64,000 nucleotides of DNA from an uncultured Prevotellaceae bacterium (lineage in GTDB: Bacteria > Bacteroidota > Bacteroidia > Bacteroidales > Bacteroidaceae): NCBI GenBank assembly GCA_946185285.1, contig CAMHIS010000002.1, positions 1-64,000 of the forward strand. Direction: 5' to 3'. Positions 41,021 through 50,179 of the stretch are shown here, in pieces (position 1 is the stretch's first letter; each line of letters starts with the position of its first letter). The translations under genes and the position numbers were made by a program. A model generated the notes under the pieces. The model saw nothing but the letters and a program-made list of their open reading frames with translations. It was not told the DNA's origin and did no database searches.

Positions 41021-41377
41021 AATCGGTCATTAGAAGTCTTTGGCACGGAAAAACACTGTTCAACACGGTTTTTATCCGTCAATCCGTCATCTTAGCCCTA
41101 TCTACCACATACTGAGCATGTTACGTGGTGACGGATGATGGTGACGGGTGACGGATGGCTATATGCTCCGACGGCTGTAATGATTCACGGGCGGTGAACG
41201 ATGATTCACCGCACGTGAACATTTGGCACTTTGGCTTGGCGCACGGGAATGCGCCGTGCATCCGTCATCCGCCACCATCATCCGTCATCACGTATCCGCT
41301 TGATTGTCTGTTGTTTGCGTGGATGTGACGGATGTGACGGATTTAGAATTCTCTTATTTGTGAAATTGACGGCAGAT
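41021..41377 (+). repeat. Intergenic structured repeat, copy B (full length)
   Basis: Collinear over its whole length with copy C (AATCGGTCATTAGAAGTCTTT...TTGACGGCAGAT); central hairpin 41184..41219 with loop CGATGA. Confidence 0.95.
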
Positions 41378-41403
41378 CCGAGCGCATTGGACTTATATTC
41401 ACC

Positions 41404-41871
41404 TCACACAATCTTAAAACGCACGCGAAAGGAATGCTCATGCTCGTCCCAGTTGGTGCCTAGCATCTCGAACCGGCCAATCTGGCTTGTCGACCTGACA
41501 TGCTTGCCGTTGCAGGCGCAGACATCGTAGTCGCCGATACGGACGAGCCTGATGGTGTCAGGGGCATCCTCCGGCAACCGTTCCGTCGACACCTCCTCAG
41601 GGAGTTCGTCACGACTCACCAGCTCAAACGTGACGGGCAGGTCTTCATCTATCAGGGCGTTCATTCGACGCTCTATCTCCTTCTCCTCCTGCCTGGTTGG
41701 CTTATGGTCGAGGTGGAAGCTCATCTTGCTTTTCTTCCGTTCCACATGTGCATTGAACGAACGCCCACAGCCGAACAGCCTGATCATTGTCTGATTCAGC
41801 AGGTGCTCAGCCGTATGTGCCGGCGGGAACGACACGTCCCTTTCTTCGTAATTCAGTAAATCATTATCCAT
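41404..41871 (-). CDS. AlaX-like / threonyl-alanyl tRNA synthetase second additional domain (editing) protein
   Basis: FPPAHTAEHLLNQTMIRLFGCGRSFNAHVERKKSKMSF (HTAEH) ... DVCACNGKHVRSTSQIGRFEML (CACNGKH). Confidence 0.8.
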   Translation of the reverse strand: MDNDLLNYEERDVSFPPAHTAEHLLNQTMIRLFGCGRSFNAHVERKKSKMSFHLDHKPTRQEEKEIERRMNALIDEDLPVTFELVSRDELPEEVSTERLPEDAPDTIRLVRIGDYDVCACNGKHVRSTSQIGRFEMLGTNWDEHEHSFRVRFKIV

Positions 41872-41892
41872 AATCGTATTCTGTGATAGACG

Positions 41893-43539
41893 TCATTTCA
41901 GTTTGTAGACAACGGCTGAACGAGATGGAACCTCGACAGTGACGGGACGGTCGGAACAGAGGTTGAGGGTAGTCTCGCTGCCACTGAGGAGGTCGGTGGC
42001 ACGGTATGCCTTCTCACGCATGGAAAGGTACTCGAAAGCATGGGAAGGAACACAAACGCCAACGCTAACGTCAACATCATCGAAGTTAGCTACAACGAGC
42101 AGGCGGGCGGTCTTTGTAGCCCTAAGGAAGATGTACTGACGGTGACAATGCCGGTTGACGTACATAAGGTCGAAGCTGAGTCCCTCAGCCACGGCCTTCT
42201 CTTTGCGGGCGATGTTCAGCACCTTGTTATAGATGCACGCCAACTGCTGCTCGTCGGGGGTGAGCTTCTTCTTGGCAGCCCTGCACAACGTGTCAATGCT
42301 CCAGTAATCGAAGATGGTAGTTCGGCCATCGTGTCCGCTGAAGCCCTCGCAGTCCATGCCTCGCTCGCCATACTCCTGCCCTGCATAGAGCATGAAAGGG
42401 TTCTGCTGCATCAGGGCATTGACCACCAAGGCAGGAACAGCCTTGCGGCCATTGGCAGCAAAGAAGTCGCTGGCAATGCGCAGCTCGTCGTGGTTCTCAA
42501 GGAAATAGAGCATGTGCTGGCGTATGTCGTCCGTCTGCTGCCACACGCCTGTGATGGTCTGTGTAGACTGATGACCGCGGATAATCTGGAACATCGCATC
42601 GTACATGCCCACCTTGTCGTAGAGATAGTCGAAACCGCTGGCAATATAGCGGCGATACTCCTGGGGATTGTAGACCTCACCGATGAACACCAGTCCAGGA
42701 TAGCTCTCCTTGACCTGTTTCGTGGCAAAGCCCCAGAACTCGGCAGGCACCATCTCAGCCATATCGCAACGGAAGCCATCGATACCCTTTGCCGCCCAGA
42801 ACAACAGGATGTCGGTCATCTTTCTCCACGTATCGGGAATGGGGTCGAAGTGGCCTGTGCGGCCAGCGTAGTAGTCAACGCCGTAGTTCAGCTTCACAGT
42901 CTCATACCAGTCGTTTTGGCCTGGCGCGTTGTGGAAGCAGTCGTTTCCGGTAGCCTTGGCCGGTTCTTCAATATATGGCTCTGTTTCACCATGATAGAGG
43001 TCAAAGTATGGAGTAAACCTTTGGCCTGGACAATAGTAGAAATTGTTCTGAGGGTCGAAGCCCGACTCTGGGTTGTCATCCCCGCCCAGGTCTTTCACGC
43101 CACGGGGTTTGCAGATACTCTTGTACTGACGGGCCACATGGTTGGGCACAAAGTCGATGACGACCTTCATGCCGGCTTTATGGGTGCGCTCCACCAACTG
43201 CTCAAACTCCGCCATGCGCTGGTTTACGTCAACGGCCAGGTCAGGGTCGACATCGTAGTAGTCAGTGATGGCATAAGGTGACCCTGCCCTGCCCTTCACC
43301 ACTGCGGGATGCTGGCGCGGTATGCCGTAGTGGTTGTAATCAGTCATCGTGGCATGGCGTATGATGCCTGTGTACCACACGTGGCTCACGCCCATTCCCT
43401 TGATTTGTTTCAGCACTGCCGGTGTGAAGTCGTTAAACTTACCACAGCCGTTCTCTTCGATGGAACCGCCGGGCTTCCGAGTCTCATTTCTGTTGCCGTA
43501 AAGGCGGGTAAAGATTTGATATATGATAGTCTTTTCCAT
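41893..43539 (-). CDS. GH13 alpha-amylase family protein
   Basis: MEKTIIYQIFTRLYGNRN; VVIDFVPNHVARQY; GIDGFRCDMAEMVPAEFW; FIGEVYNP; FLENHDELR. Confidence 0.92.
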   Translation of the reverse strand: MEKTIIYQIFTRLYGNRNETRKPGGSIEENGCGKFNDFTPAVLKQIKGMGVSHVWYTGIIRHATMTDYNHYGIPRQHPAVVKGRAGSPYAITDYYDVDPDLAVDVNQRMAEFEQLVERTHKAGMKVVIDFVPNHVARQYKSICKPRGVKDLGGDDNPESGFDPQNNFYYCPGQRFTPYFDLYHGETEPYIEEPAKATGNDCFHNAPGQNDWYETVKLNYGVDYYAGRTGHFDPIPDTWRKMTDILLFWAAKGIDGFRCDMAEMVPAEFWGFATKQVKESYPGLVFIGEVYNPQEYRRYIASGFDYLYDKVGMYDAMFQIIRGHQSTQTITGVWQQTDDIRQHMLYFLENHDELRIASDFFAANGRKAVPALVVNALMQQNPFMLYAGQEYGERGMDCEGFSGHDGRTTIFDYWSIDTLCRAAKKKLTPDEQQLACIYNKVLNIARKEKAVAEGLSFDLMYVNRHCHRQYIFLRATKTARLLVVANFDDVDVSVGVCVPSHAFEYLSMREKAYRATDLLSGSETTLNLCSDRPVTVEVPSRSAVVYKLK

Positions 43540-43622
43540 AAGCAGCCGCAAAGATACAGAGAAAAACTGAAACGGCAAAACGAATTTGGAAGTTTCTTCT
43601 GTTTACTCTGCTATGAAGACTG

Positions 43623-45566
43623 CTAATTGCCTGCGTAGCTGTGCATTCCTCCCAGCAGGTAGTTGACACCGAAATAGGTGACGAGGACGGCAAGGAATGC
43701 ACTCACCATGTAGATATGGTAAAAGCGCGGATTGCTGAATATGCCGAGAGAAGCTTTGTGCAGCGGAACGGCATAGACCATCAGCGTGATGAGCGCCCAC
43801 GACTCCTTGGGGTCCCACGACCAGTAGTTGCCCCACGACACGTTGGCCCAGACCGCTCCGAGGAAGATGCCGGTGGTGAGCAGGAAGACGGCGGGATAGA
43901 GCAATAGTTGCGACAGGGCCGTAGTTCTGTCAAGTGAATGGTGGAAAGTGTCAGGCGAAGAGTTGTTCCTCTTTATCAGTATCAGGGCCTGGATGCCCAG
44001 CAGCATCTGCATGAAGAAGAGCGCATAGGCACACATGACCGTCATCACGTGGACGGAAAGCAGCGGCGACTGCAGCACGGGCATGAGCGGCGTAATCTCA
44101 GAGCCGCTGCCTGTCATCATAGCCACCAGCAAGCAGCACAAGGCCGCCAGTGGCCCGATCCACAGGATGAAGCGGAAGCGGCGGAAAAGGATGACGGTCA
44201 GCAAGAGCAGCAGCCAGGCCATGAAGAGCATCGTCTCGTAGCCGTTGCTGAGGGGAATGTGACCGCTGAGCCACCAACGCAAGCCGAGTTGCGCCGTGAT
44301 GAGAACCGGAAACTTCACGCTGCGCAACTTGTTGTAGAAGATTTCTGCCTTCGTCTTGGTCTCACTGGGCAGCACTTCGCCTATCATGCTGCGCTGGAAG
44401 AGCTTTATCTTCGCAATAATTTCAACGGCACGGTCATGCTGGCCCGTGACGATGCTCTCAGTGAGGAAATCCATGGACTGCTTGATGAAGAACTGCTCCT
44501 TGACGGGGATTTCCCTTGGCAGCACCTGACCGCCAGGGGAATACCAGCTGACTTGGTTGCCAAGGCAATAAGGGAATATCTTTGTAAACTGTCCGTTATA
44601 GAACATCTCCGCCACGGCAGCACGGTCAGCAGCGCCTTTCCGCTTGCTGTTGTTCAGAAGCTCCTTTTCCCACGGCGAGTAGTATATCATCCAGCTGAAG
44701 AATATCTCGTCGGCAGAATAGCCATGCCACGAAGCGCTGCCAGTCATCTTGATAGCGAAGTCGGTGGCCACGGTGTTGAGCGGACAGATGCGGTTGTTGT
44801 AGAGCACATGGATGGTACCCATGCGGCGGGCAATGTCCTTATCGACGGCAGGAAGCCGGTCGCCGGCACTGGCACTGACGCTCGTCAAGACCAGCACCGT
44901 CGTCAGCATGGTCTTCCGATAGAGCGAGCGCATCTGAGTCTTGCGAGATAGTAGTGTGGCTATCATGCCAACCAGGAGCATGAGATAGCCAGCATAGGTG
45001 ATAGCAATGCCGTATGGGTCGTAGCTGACGCCCAGCGTCACCCCTTCGCCATCCGAGTCGTAGCTCTTCTGAAATAGTCGATAGCCGTCAATATAGCCAA
45101 TGTGGTTCATCGAGACAAGCACCTCCTCGTCGCCATGACGAATGACGCTCTGGTAGTCGAGCGGAGCGTCAGTGCCTGGATAGTTGACAATGCGAAACTC
45201 CTCCAGCATCAGCGTGAAGGGCAGCTGTTCCACCTTGTTATCCTTGTCGACGAACGTCATCTCGGCGGCATTTGCCCTGAGCCTGACCGTGCCCCGACGG
45301 GCAAAGAGGTGGGTGGTCAGTGCACCAGCCAGTATCACCACGAACGAGATGTGCAACAGCATGACGGCTGCACGCTTGTGCAGCCGTTGCTTCATGATAT
45401 AAGCCAAGGCGACGAGCGTAAGCACCGCCCACAGCGCCGAAAACCACCAAGCACCGTAGATGTGCTCACTTACAAACGCGGTGCCACGGTATTTCTCAAT
45501 GACAGTGGCCAGCCCTATACACGCCACGATGAGCGTGTATAGGGCTATGATGAGTTTCTTGGTCAC
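43623..45566 (-). CDS. Cytochrome c biogenesis protein, ResB-like + CcsA fusion
   Basis: N-terminal ResB-like region; C-terminal CcsA WANVSWGNYWSWDPKESWALITLMVYAVPLH. Confidence 0.9.
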   Translation of the reverse strand: MTKKLIIALYTLIVACIGLATVIEKYRGTAFVSEHIYGAWWFSALWAVLTLVALAYIMKQRLHKRAAVMLLHISFVVILAGALTTHLFARRGTVRLRANAAEMTFVDKDNKVEQLPFTLMLEEFRIVNYPGTDAPLDYQSVIRHGDEEVLVSMNHIGYIDGYRLFQKSYDSDGEGVTLGVSYDPYGIAITYAGYLMLLVGMIATLLSRKTQMRSLYRKTMLTTVLVLTSVSASAGDRLPAVDKDIARRMGTIHVLYNNRICPLNTVATDFAIKMTGSASWHGYSADEIFFSWMIYYSPWEKELLNNSKRKGAADRAAVAEMFYNGQFTKIFPYCLGNQVSWYSPGGQVLPREIPVKEQFFIKQSMDFLTESIVTGQHDRAVEIIAKIKLFQRSMIGEVLPSETKTKAEIFYNKLRSVKFPVLITAQLGLRWWLSGHIPLSNGYETMLFMAWLLLLLTVILFRRFRFILWIGPLAALCCLLVAMMTGSGSEITPLMPVLQSPLLSVHVMTVMCAYALFFMQMLLGIQALILIKRNNSSPDTFHHSLDRTTALSQLLLYPAVFLLTTGIFLGAVWANVSWGNYWSWDPKESWALITLMVYAVPLHKASLGIFSNPRFYHIYMVSAFLAVLVTYFGVNYLLGGMHSYAGN

Positions 45567-45575
45567 AAGTGTAAA

Positions 45576-47285
45576 TCAGATGGATTCAATGAAGTAGATG
45601 ACTTGGTCACGTTCTTTTTTCGTCAGGTTTCGGAACTTCACCACTGTGCTGTAGGCATCGCTCTGTCCGCCCTCATTCTTACAGCCGTGCCACATGATGG
45701 CCTCCATCACGTTGCGGGCACGACAGTCGTGCAGACGCTCCACACCACTGCCAGTCTTTCCGGCCAGGCCACGGCCCCAGAGTGGCGTGGTGCGGCACCA
45801 GCCGGTACGTATGTCGTTCTTCATCCAAAGGCGATGCTGCACGAAGTCGGTATAGGGCCAAATCTTCTGATGAGGATAGCGGGGCATGTCGCTGTCAGAC
45901 TTGAAGAACCTGGCAGGGTCCTGAATGTGGTCGTCGCCAGTCTGCCACGAGGGGCGGTGACAGGCGGCACAGCCTATCTGCGTGAAGAGTTCCTTGCCTT
46001 TCTTGAAGTCCTCGGTGGTGGTGTTGCGGGCGGCGGGAACGGCCAGTCCTCGGTGCCAGATCATGAGGTTCTTATACTGTGCATCAGTCATCTCGGCATC
46101 GAGCTGCTTGCTTGTCAAGTAGGTATAGATGTCCTGCTCCAGATTGCCTGTATGCCACTCAGGATGAGCCCACGTGGGGTCTATGCGGTTGATGTACTCC
46201 GTGAATCCCGCCTGCACCTCGGGGTCTTGCGACGACTTCCTGGCATAATAGATACCGGCCAGGTCGAGGTAGTGGTAGCGGCGGTCGGAGCGTGTGACAT
46301 TGGTGATGTTCCAGATGGCGTTGGCACCGGCAGCATCGAGTATGGGGCCACGCGACAAAGCGTAGGTGTAGCGGCGCACATACTTCGTGCCGTCACCCTG
46401 CAGTGAATTGCTGTAATAGCTGTTCCACGTGTTGGTGGACTGGTTCCACATGGCCGGGTTCAGTGCGTCTGTGCGCCCGATGCTGTTGAAGTACTTGCTC
46501 TCCGACTCCCACTGTGCCGTGATGTCCTCGTCGGGGATGGCATCGGTAAGACCTGTGCCGTAGATGCCGATGGTCGATTCCAGCAGCACACCTATATCAT
46601 TATTATACTGCGACTCGTCCAAAGTTACGTCTGTACCGCCGCGAGCCACCACGACGGGGGCGTAATAGGCACTGTAGGGAATTGTCACTTCGGGATAAAT
46701 CAGTGAGTAGGTCTCGCCGTCGGGGAACTTGTTGCCCCACTCGTCGGTGTAGTCTTTCCAGGCAATCTTGATTTGGGTCTCGTCAATAGGCGCCTTGAAT
46801 GGCTTTACCGCTCCTGTCTGCGGCATACCGGCCACGCTGCGGATATAGGCATTGGTGGTCTTGTCGTAAACCACGAGCAGGTAGCCGTTACGATGGGTAT
46901 CAGCCCTGTATTCGGTCTGACGGGCACCATGGCCATAGCCGGGGTGACAGTAGAGACAGCCGCGACGCACATAGACGGGTCCGAGTCCGTGGAAGGCACC
47001 GTCGGTGTTGGTATTGTAGTCTTTCTCAAACAGATACTCGCCTTCGTTGAAGGCGGTCATCATGCCTGCCGTCTCAACGGCTTTCGATGGCTGCTTGAAA
47101 GCGGTTGAGGAGTTCTCGGCAGTTGTGCCAAGCCGTCCGCCCGCATAGTAGTCTTCGGGGTAGTCGGTAGCTGCAGGGGCGCCTATTTCCCAGGTGGTGG
47201 GATTAACGGTATCATCACTGTCGGAACAACCAACAGTGATGAGTGTACCTAACAGCATGCTACCAATAATAGATAGTCTGTTCAT
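45576..47285 (-). CDS. Di-heme oxidoreductase-like (DUF1111) c-type cytochrome lipoprotein
   Basis: Lipobox ITVGCSDS; two CxxCH motifs: RRGCLYCHPGYGHG and IGCAACHRPSW. Confidence 0.87.
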   Translation of the reverse strand: MNRLSIIGSMLLGTLITVGCSDSDDTVNPTTWEIGAPAATDYPEDYYAGGRLGTTAENSSTAFKQPSKAVETAGMMTAFNEGEYLFEKDYNTNTDGAFHGLGPVYVRRGCLYCHPGYGHGARQTEYRADTHRNGYLLVVYDKTTNAYIRSVAGMPQTGAVKPFKAPIDETQIKIAWKDYTDEWGNKFPDGETYSLIYPEVTIPYSAYYAPVVVARGGTDVTLDESQYNNDIGVLLESTIGIYGTGLTDAIPDEDITAQWESESKYFNSIGRTDALNPAMWNQSTNTWNSYYSNSLQGDGTKYVRRYTYALSRGPILDAAGANAIWNITNVTRSDRRYHYLDLAGIYYARKSSQDPEVQAGFTEYINRIDPTWAHPEWHTGNLEQDIYTYLTSKQLDAEMTDAQYKNLMIWHRGLAVPAARNTTTEDFKKGKELFTQIGCAACHRPSWQTGDDHIQDPARFFKSDSDMPRYPHQKIWPYTDFVQHRLWMKNDIRTGWCRTTPLWGRGLAGKTGSGVERLHDCRARNVMEAIMWHGCKNEGGQSDAYSTVVKFRNLTKKERDQVIYFIESI

Positions 47286-47291
47286 AGCGGT

Positions 47292-48487
47292 TTATTTTTT
47301 TATGTTCACGATTGACTGGTAGAGCTTCTGTGCGTTGTCGGCCAGCGTGCGGTAGGTGGCCACGACGACATTATCGACGTAGTTCTCGTTGATGACCTTA
47401 CACTGGGTCTCAACCGTTTCGTTGCCGGCATAGCCTTTCAGCGTCTCAGCCATATCGCCAAGTGCATCATCCAGTTCACCCAAGGCGTCGATGGCCGTCT
47501 TGCTGGAGGCATCGCTGTAGTAGAGGGCAAAAGGAGCCTTCATGGCCTTGATCTTGGCCAATGCAGCGTCGAGCTTAGTCTGTACAGCCTTGGCCTGGGC
47601 TGCGAGTGTGGCGTTGCCTGCATTCAGACAGAAATATACAAGCGACTTCTCGTTGGGCGACGTAGCTCCCATCGCACCGTAGAGGGCATTCTTGCATGAG
47701 ACGATGTTGTCGTAGAAGTCGGTGATGGAGTTGTAGGCGTATGGAGACTCAATATAGGTGGCGTCCTCACCCGTATAGGGCAGTCCGTTTTCGAGTCACC
47801 CACCTCGCCGATAATGTCCTGACAGCCGGAGATAATCTCCAGTGTGGCATCGAGAGCCGTCTCCCAGTCGCCGGTACCGGGGCTCTTGAAGGCCTTGCCG
47901 AAATTCTGGAATCCGTCCAGCGCACCTTCTTGGTTGCCGTCGTCATCGATGGCCAGGTGTGTGGCAACATACTCCTTGGCTATCTTCTGGCGCTCGGCAT
48001 TGCTCTCCTTCGAGTCCCAGGCAGCCTCCAGTGTAGATGTGGCGTTGTAGAGGTCCTTGGCCACGGCGCAGATGTAGTTGTACTCCAGCGTGGTAATCTG
48101 GTCAATCTTGCGCGGCTGCCCCTGACGGAACAATACGTATTCTAAGCCGTGATAGCCCAGGATGCCTGAGTTGGCCGTCTTGATGAAGTTGTCAAGACTG
48201 GACATGGCTTTTTCGTCGCGCAGCACGTCGGCCAGGTCGTTGGCAGCCACCGGCCATGTGTCGGTGTGCGGGTCGATGGAATAGACATCGGCAGCGCCAA
48301 AGAGGAATGCCTCGGTGTTCTCCCAGTTGGCGCGTGCCACCTTCCAGTCGTTGCAAGCCAGGTCGAGGGCAGCCTGTGAACCGTTAACTACAGTGTTGTC
48401 TGCATCGTCATCGCTTGAGCATGAAGCGAAGCCGGTGGAAAGTGCGGCAGCCAGTGCTGCCATTTTAAAAAGATTCTTACTCTTCAT
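47292..48487 (-). pseudogene. Imelysin-family (M75) lipoprotein with apparent single-base frameshift near 47788-47791
   Basis: ORF 47624..48487 carries lipobox FASCSSDD and imelysin-like YHGLEYVLFRQG; after GEVGDSK it goes out of frame, while the other frame continues NGLPYTGEDATYIESPYAYNSITDFYDNIVSCKNALYGAMGATSPNEKSLVYF to the stop at 47292. Confidence 0.85.
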
Positions 48488-48554
48488 TTTTCTATTTTAT
48501 TATTACATTACTATTTTATTATTTCTCTCTTTTCCTCTTTTCCTCACTAATCAT

Positions 48555-48575
48555 AATTCTCAATCCTCCATTCTC
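48555..48575. repeat. Short degenerate heptamer array at the stop codon of the porin gene
   Basis: AATTCTC AATCCTC CATTCTC. Confidence 0.5.
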
Positions 48576-49986
48576 AAAGCAGTCTCCCACAGTACGTCAC
48601 GCCAATGCTCACGCTCGGTTCGTTGTTGTAGGGCTGCTTATAGAGCGGACTGTCTGAGGCGAGGCCGTTGTTGTCGGGCTTCTCAAAGAAGCGGTACGAG
48701 TACTCACCCTTGATGGTTATCTGCTTCACGGGCGAATAGTTCACGCCAAAAGCACAGCGGTATTTCTTGGTGTACTTATACATCGACTGATACGTGCCCG
48801 AGGCCATTGTGTTGTAGTGCTCGAAGCGGCCGAACAGGTACAGCTTCTCGTCTTTCACCCTGGGCATCTGCGAAAACACGTTGTAGCCCGCCTCAATAGC
48901 GTAGGCCACCGCATTGCTGCCTATGTTACTATAGTGGTGGGGGTTGCCGTCCTGGTATTTATGGTGGGTCCAGTTGGCCTGGTTGTAGGCTGATATTTCG
49001 TCGGCATCGCTGAAGTGAGCATAGTCCACGTTGCCCCTCACAATCCAGTTCCAGCGGTTCAGCGAGAAGTCGAGGGCTACTATGCCTAATGCACCCGTCA
49101 CGTCGTCATACTTCGCGCCGGGCGTACGCAGGGTGTTGCGGAAGGTGTAGCCGTAGTAGCCGCTCAGTCCTACGCGCAGCCAATGCGCCCGTTGGTTCTC
49201 CGACGGAGCGTAATAGTCTATGCGCAGGGCACCGGCGTAGTTGTTGGCCACCTTGAACTCATATGGGCTGGTGGCGCCGTAGTGTACAAAGTTCTCTGCC
49301 GTGAAACTCTCGGAGTTCAAGCCTGAGAGCAGCTGGGCCTCATAGCGCCAGTCCTTCAGCCGCCCCCACACGGAGACACCCGTCTGGTGCCATGTGTTTG
49401 GCATGATGGTGGCCTCGCCCTCAGGACGATAGACGGTGAAGAACTGGTTGGGCTCATGGTGTGCGTTCGAATAGCCCACGGGCACGATAATCTCGCCGGC
49501 CTTGACGTTCAGCCTGCCGTCCAGGAAAGCCTTGTTCACCCAGAACTGCTCAAGGTTCACCTCGCCGCCCTTCTCCACCTCGGCCTCGTATTCGCCAGCC
49601 TCCTCGGCCTCTATCTCCACGGCTGTACCGTTGCCGCCATGCTCAAACTCTATCTCAGAACCAAACGTCCAGCCCTTGCCGAAGTCATAGCCCAAGTTCA
49701 GGCACACGTGCGGCAGGTCGACGCGTCCGTGGCTCTTGTCGCCGGCATAGTTCTCCGGCTTCTTATAGCGGTTGAAACTCTGACTGTAGAAGTTGCGGGT
49801 CATCACGGCCTCGCCGTAGCCTCCTATATACAGGCGCGACATAACACCGTCGTTCTGTTTCTCTGTCCTCGCAGGCTGTCGTGTGGCACCCGTAGTAGCA
49901 TCCACGTTACGGTAGGTTGCTTCTTGAGCCTCCATGCAAAGGGGCAACATGCTTGCAACAACTATCACATTCAATAAGCTTTTCAT
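48574..49986 (-). CDS. Outer-membrane beta-barrel porin (phosphate-selective porin O/P-like)
   Basis: Signal peptide MKSLLNVIVVASMLPLCMEAQ; LYIGGYGEAVMTRNF; GWTFGSEIEFEHGG; alternating aromatic strands to the end (YKQPYNNEPSVSIGVTYCGRLL). Confidence 0.8.
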   Translation of the reverse strand: MKSLLNVIVVASMLPLCMEAQEATYRNVDATTGATRQPARTEKQNDGVMSRLYIGGYGEAVMTRNFYSQSFNRYKKPENYAGDKSHGRVDLPHVCLNLGYDFGKGWTFGSEIEFEHGGNGTAVEIEAEEAGEYEAEVEKGGEVNLEQFWVNKAFLDGRLNVKAGEIIVPVGYSNAHHEPNQFFTVYRPEGEATIMPNTWHQTGVSVWGRLKDWRYEAQLLSGLNSESFTAENFVHYGATSPYEFKVANNYAGALRIDYYAPSENQRAHWLRVGLSGYYGYTFRNTLRTPGAKYDDVTGALGIVALDFSLNRWNWIVRGNVDYAHFSDADEISAYNQANWTHHKYQDGNPHHYSNIGSNAVAYAIEAGYNVFSQMPRVKDEKLYLFGRFEHYNTMASGTYQSMYKYTKKYRCAFGVNYSPVKQITIKGEYSYRFFEKPDNNGLASDSPLYKQPYNNEPSVSIGVTYCGRLL

Positions 49987-50179
49987 CTTAACAATCTTCA
50001 AAATCGGGTGCAAAGGTAATGGTTTTGCACCGTCAATGCAATACCTAAAAATTATGAAATACCTCCTTTTTACTCTTCTCTCATCTCTTTTCACCCCCAA
50101 AATACCTAAATGTAATTATTGTGCATATCGGAATAAATGACTACCTTTGCACCCTGTAATCATTATTAGGGAAAGGAAG

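Noticed and set aside
42046-42080. Possible TAACGN-like repeat in the amylase gene (ACGCCAACGCTAACGTCAAC)
   Set aside because: Reads as an ordinary in-frame DVDVSVGVCV beta-strand segment at the expected C-terminal domain position; similarity to the 8673 array is short.
42040-43281. 413-aa + strand ORF
   Set aside because: Antisense to a convincing GH13 alpha-amylase gene; translation has no recognisable domain.
43938-44951. 337-aa + strand ORF
   Set aside because: Antisense to the ResB/CcsA gene; low-complexity His/Gln-rich shadow translation.
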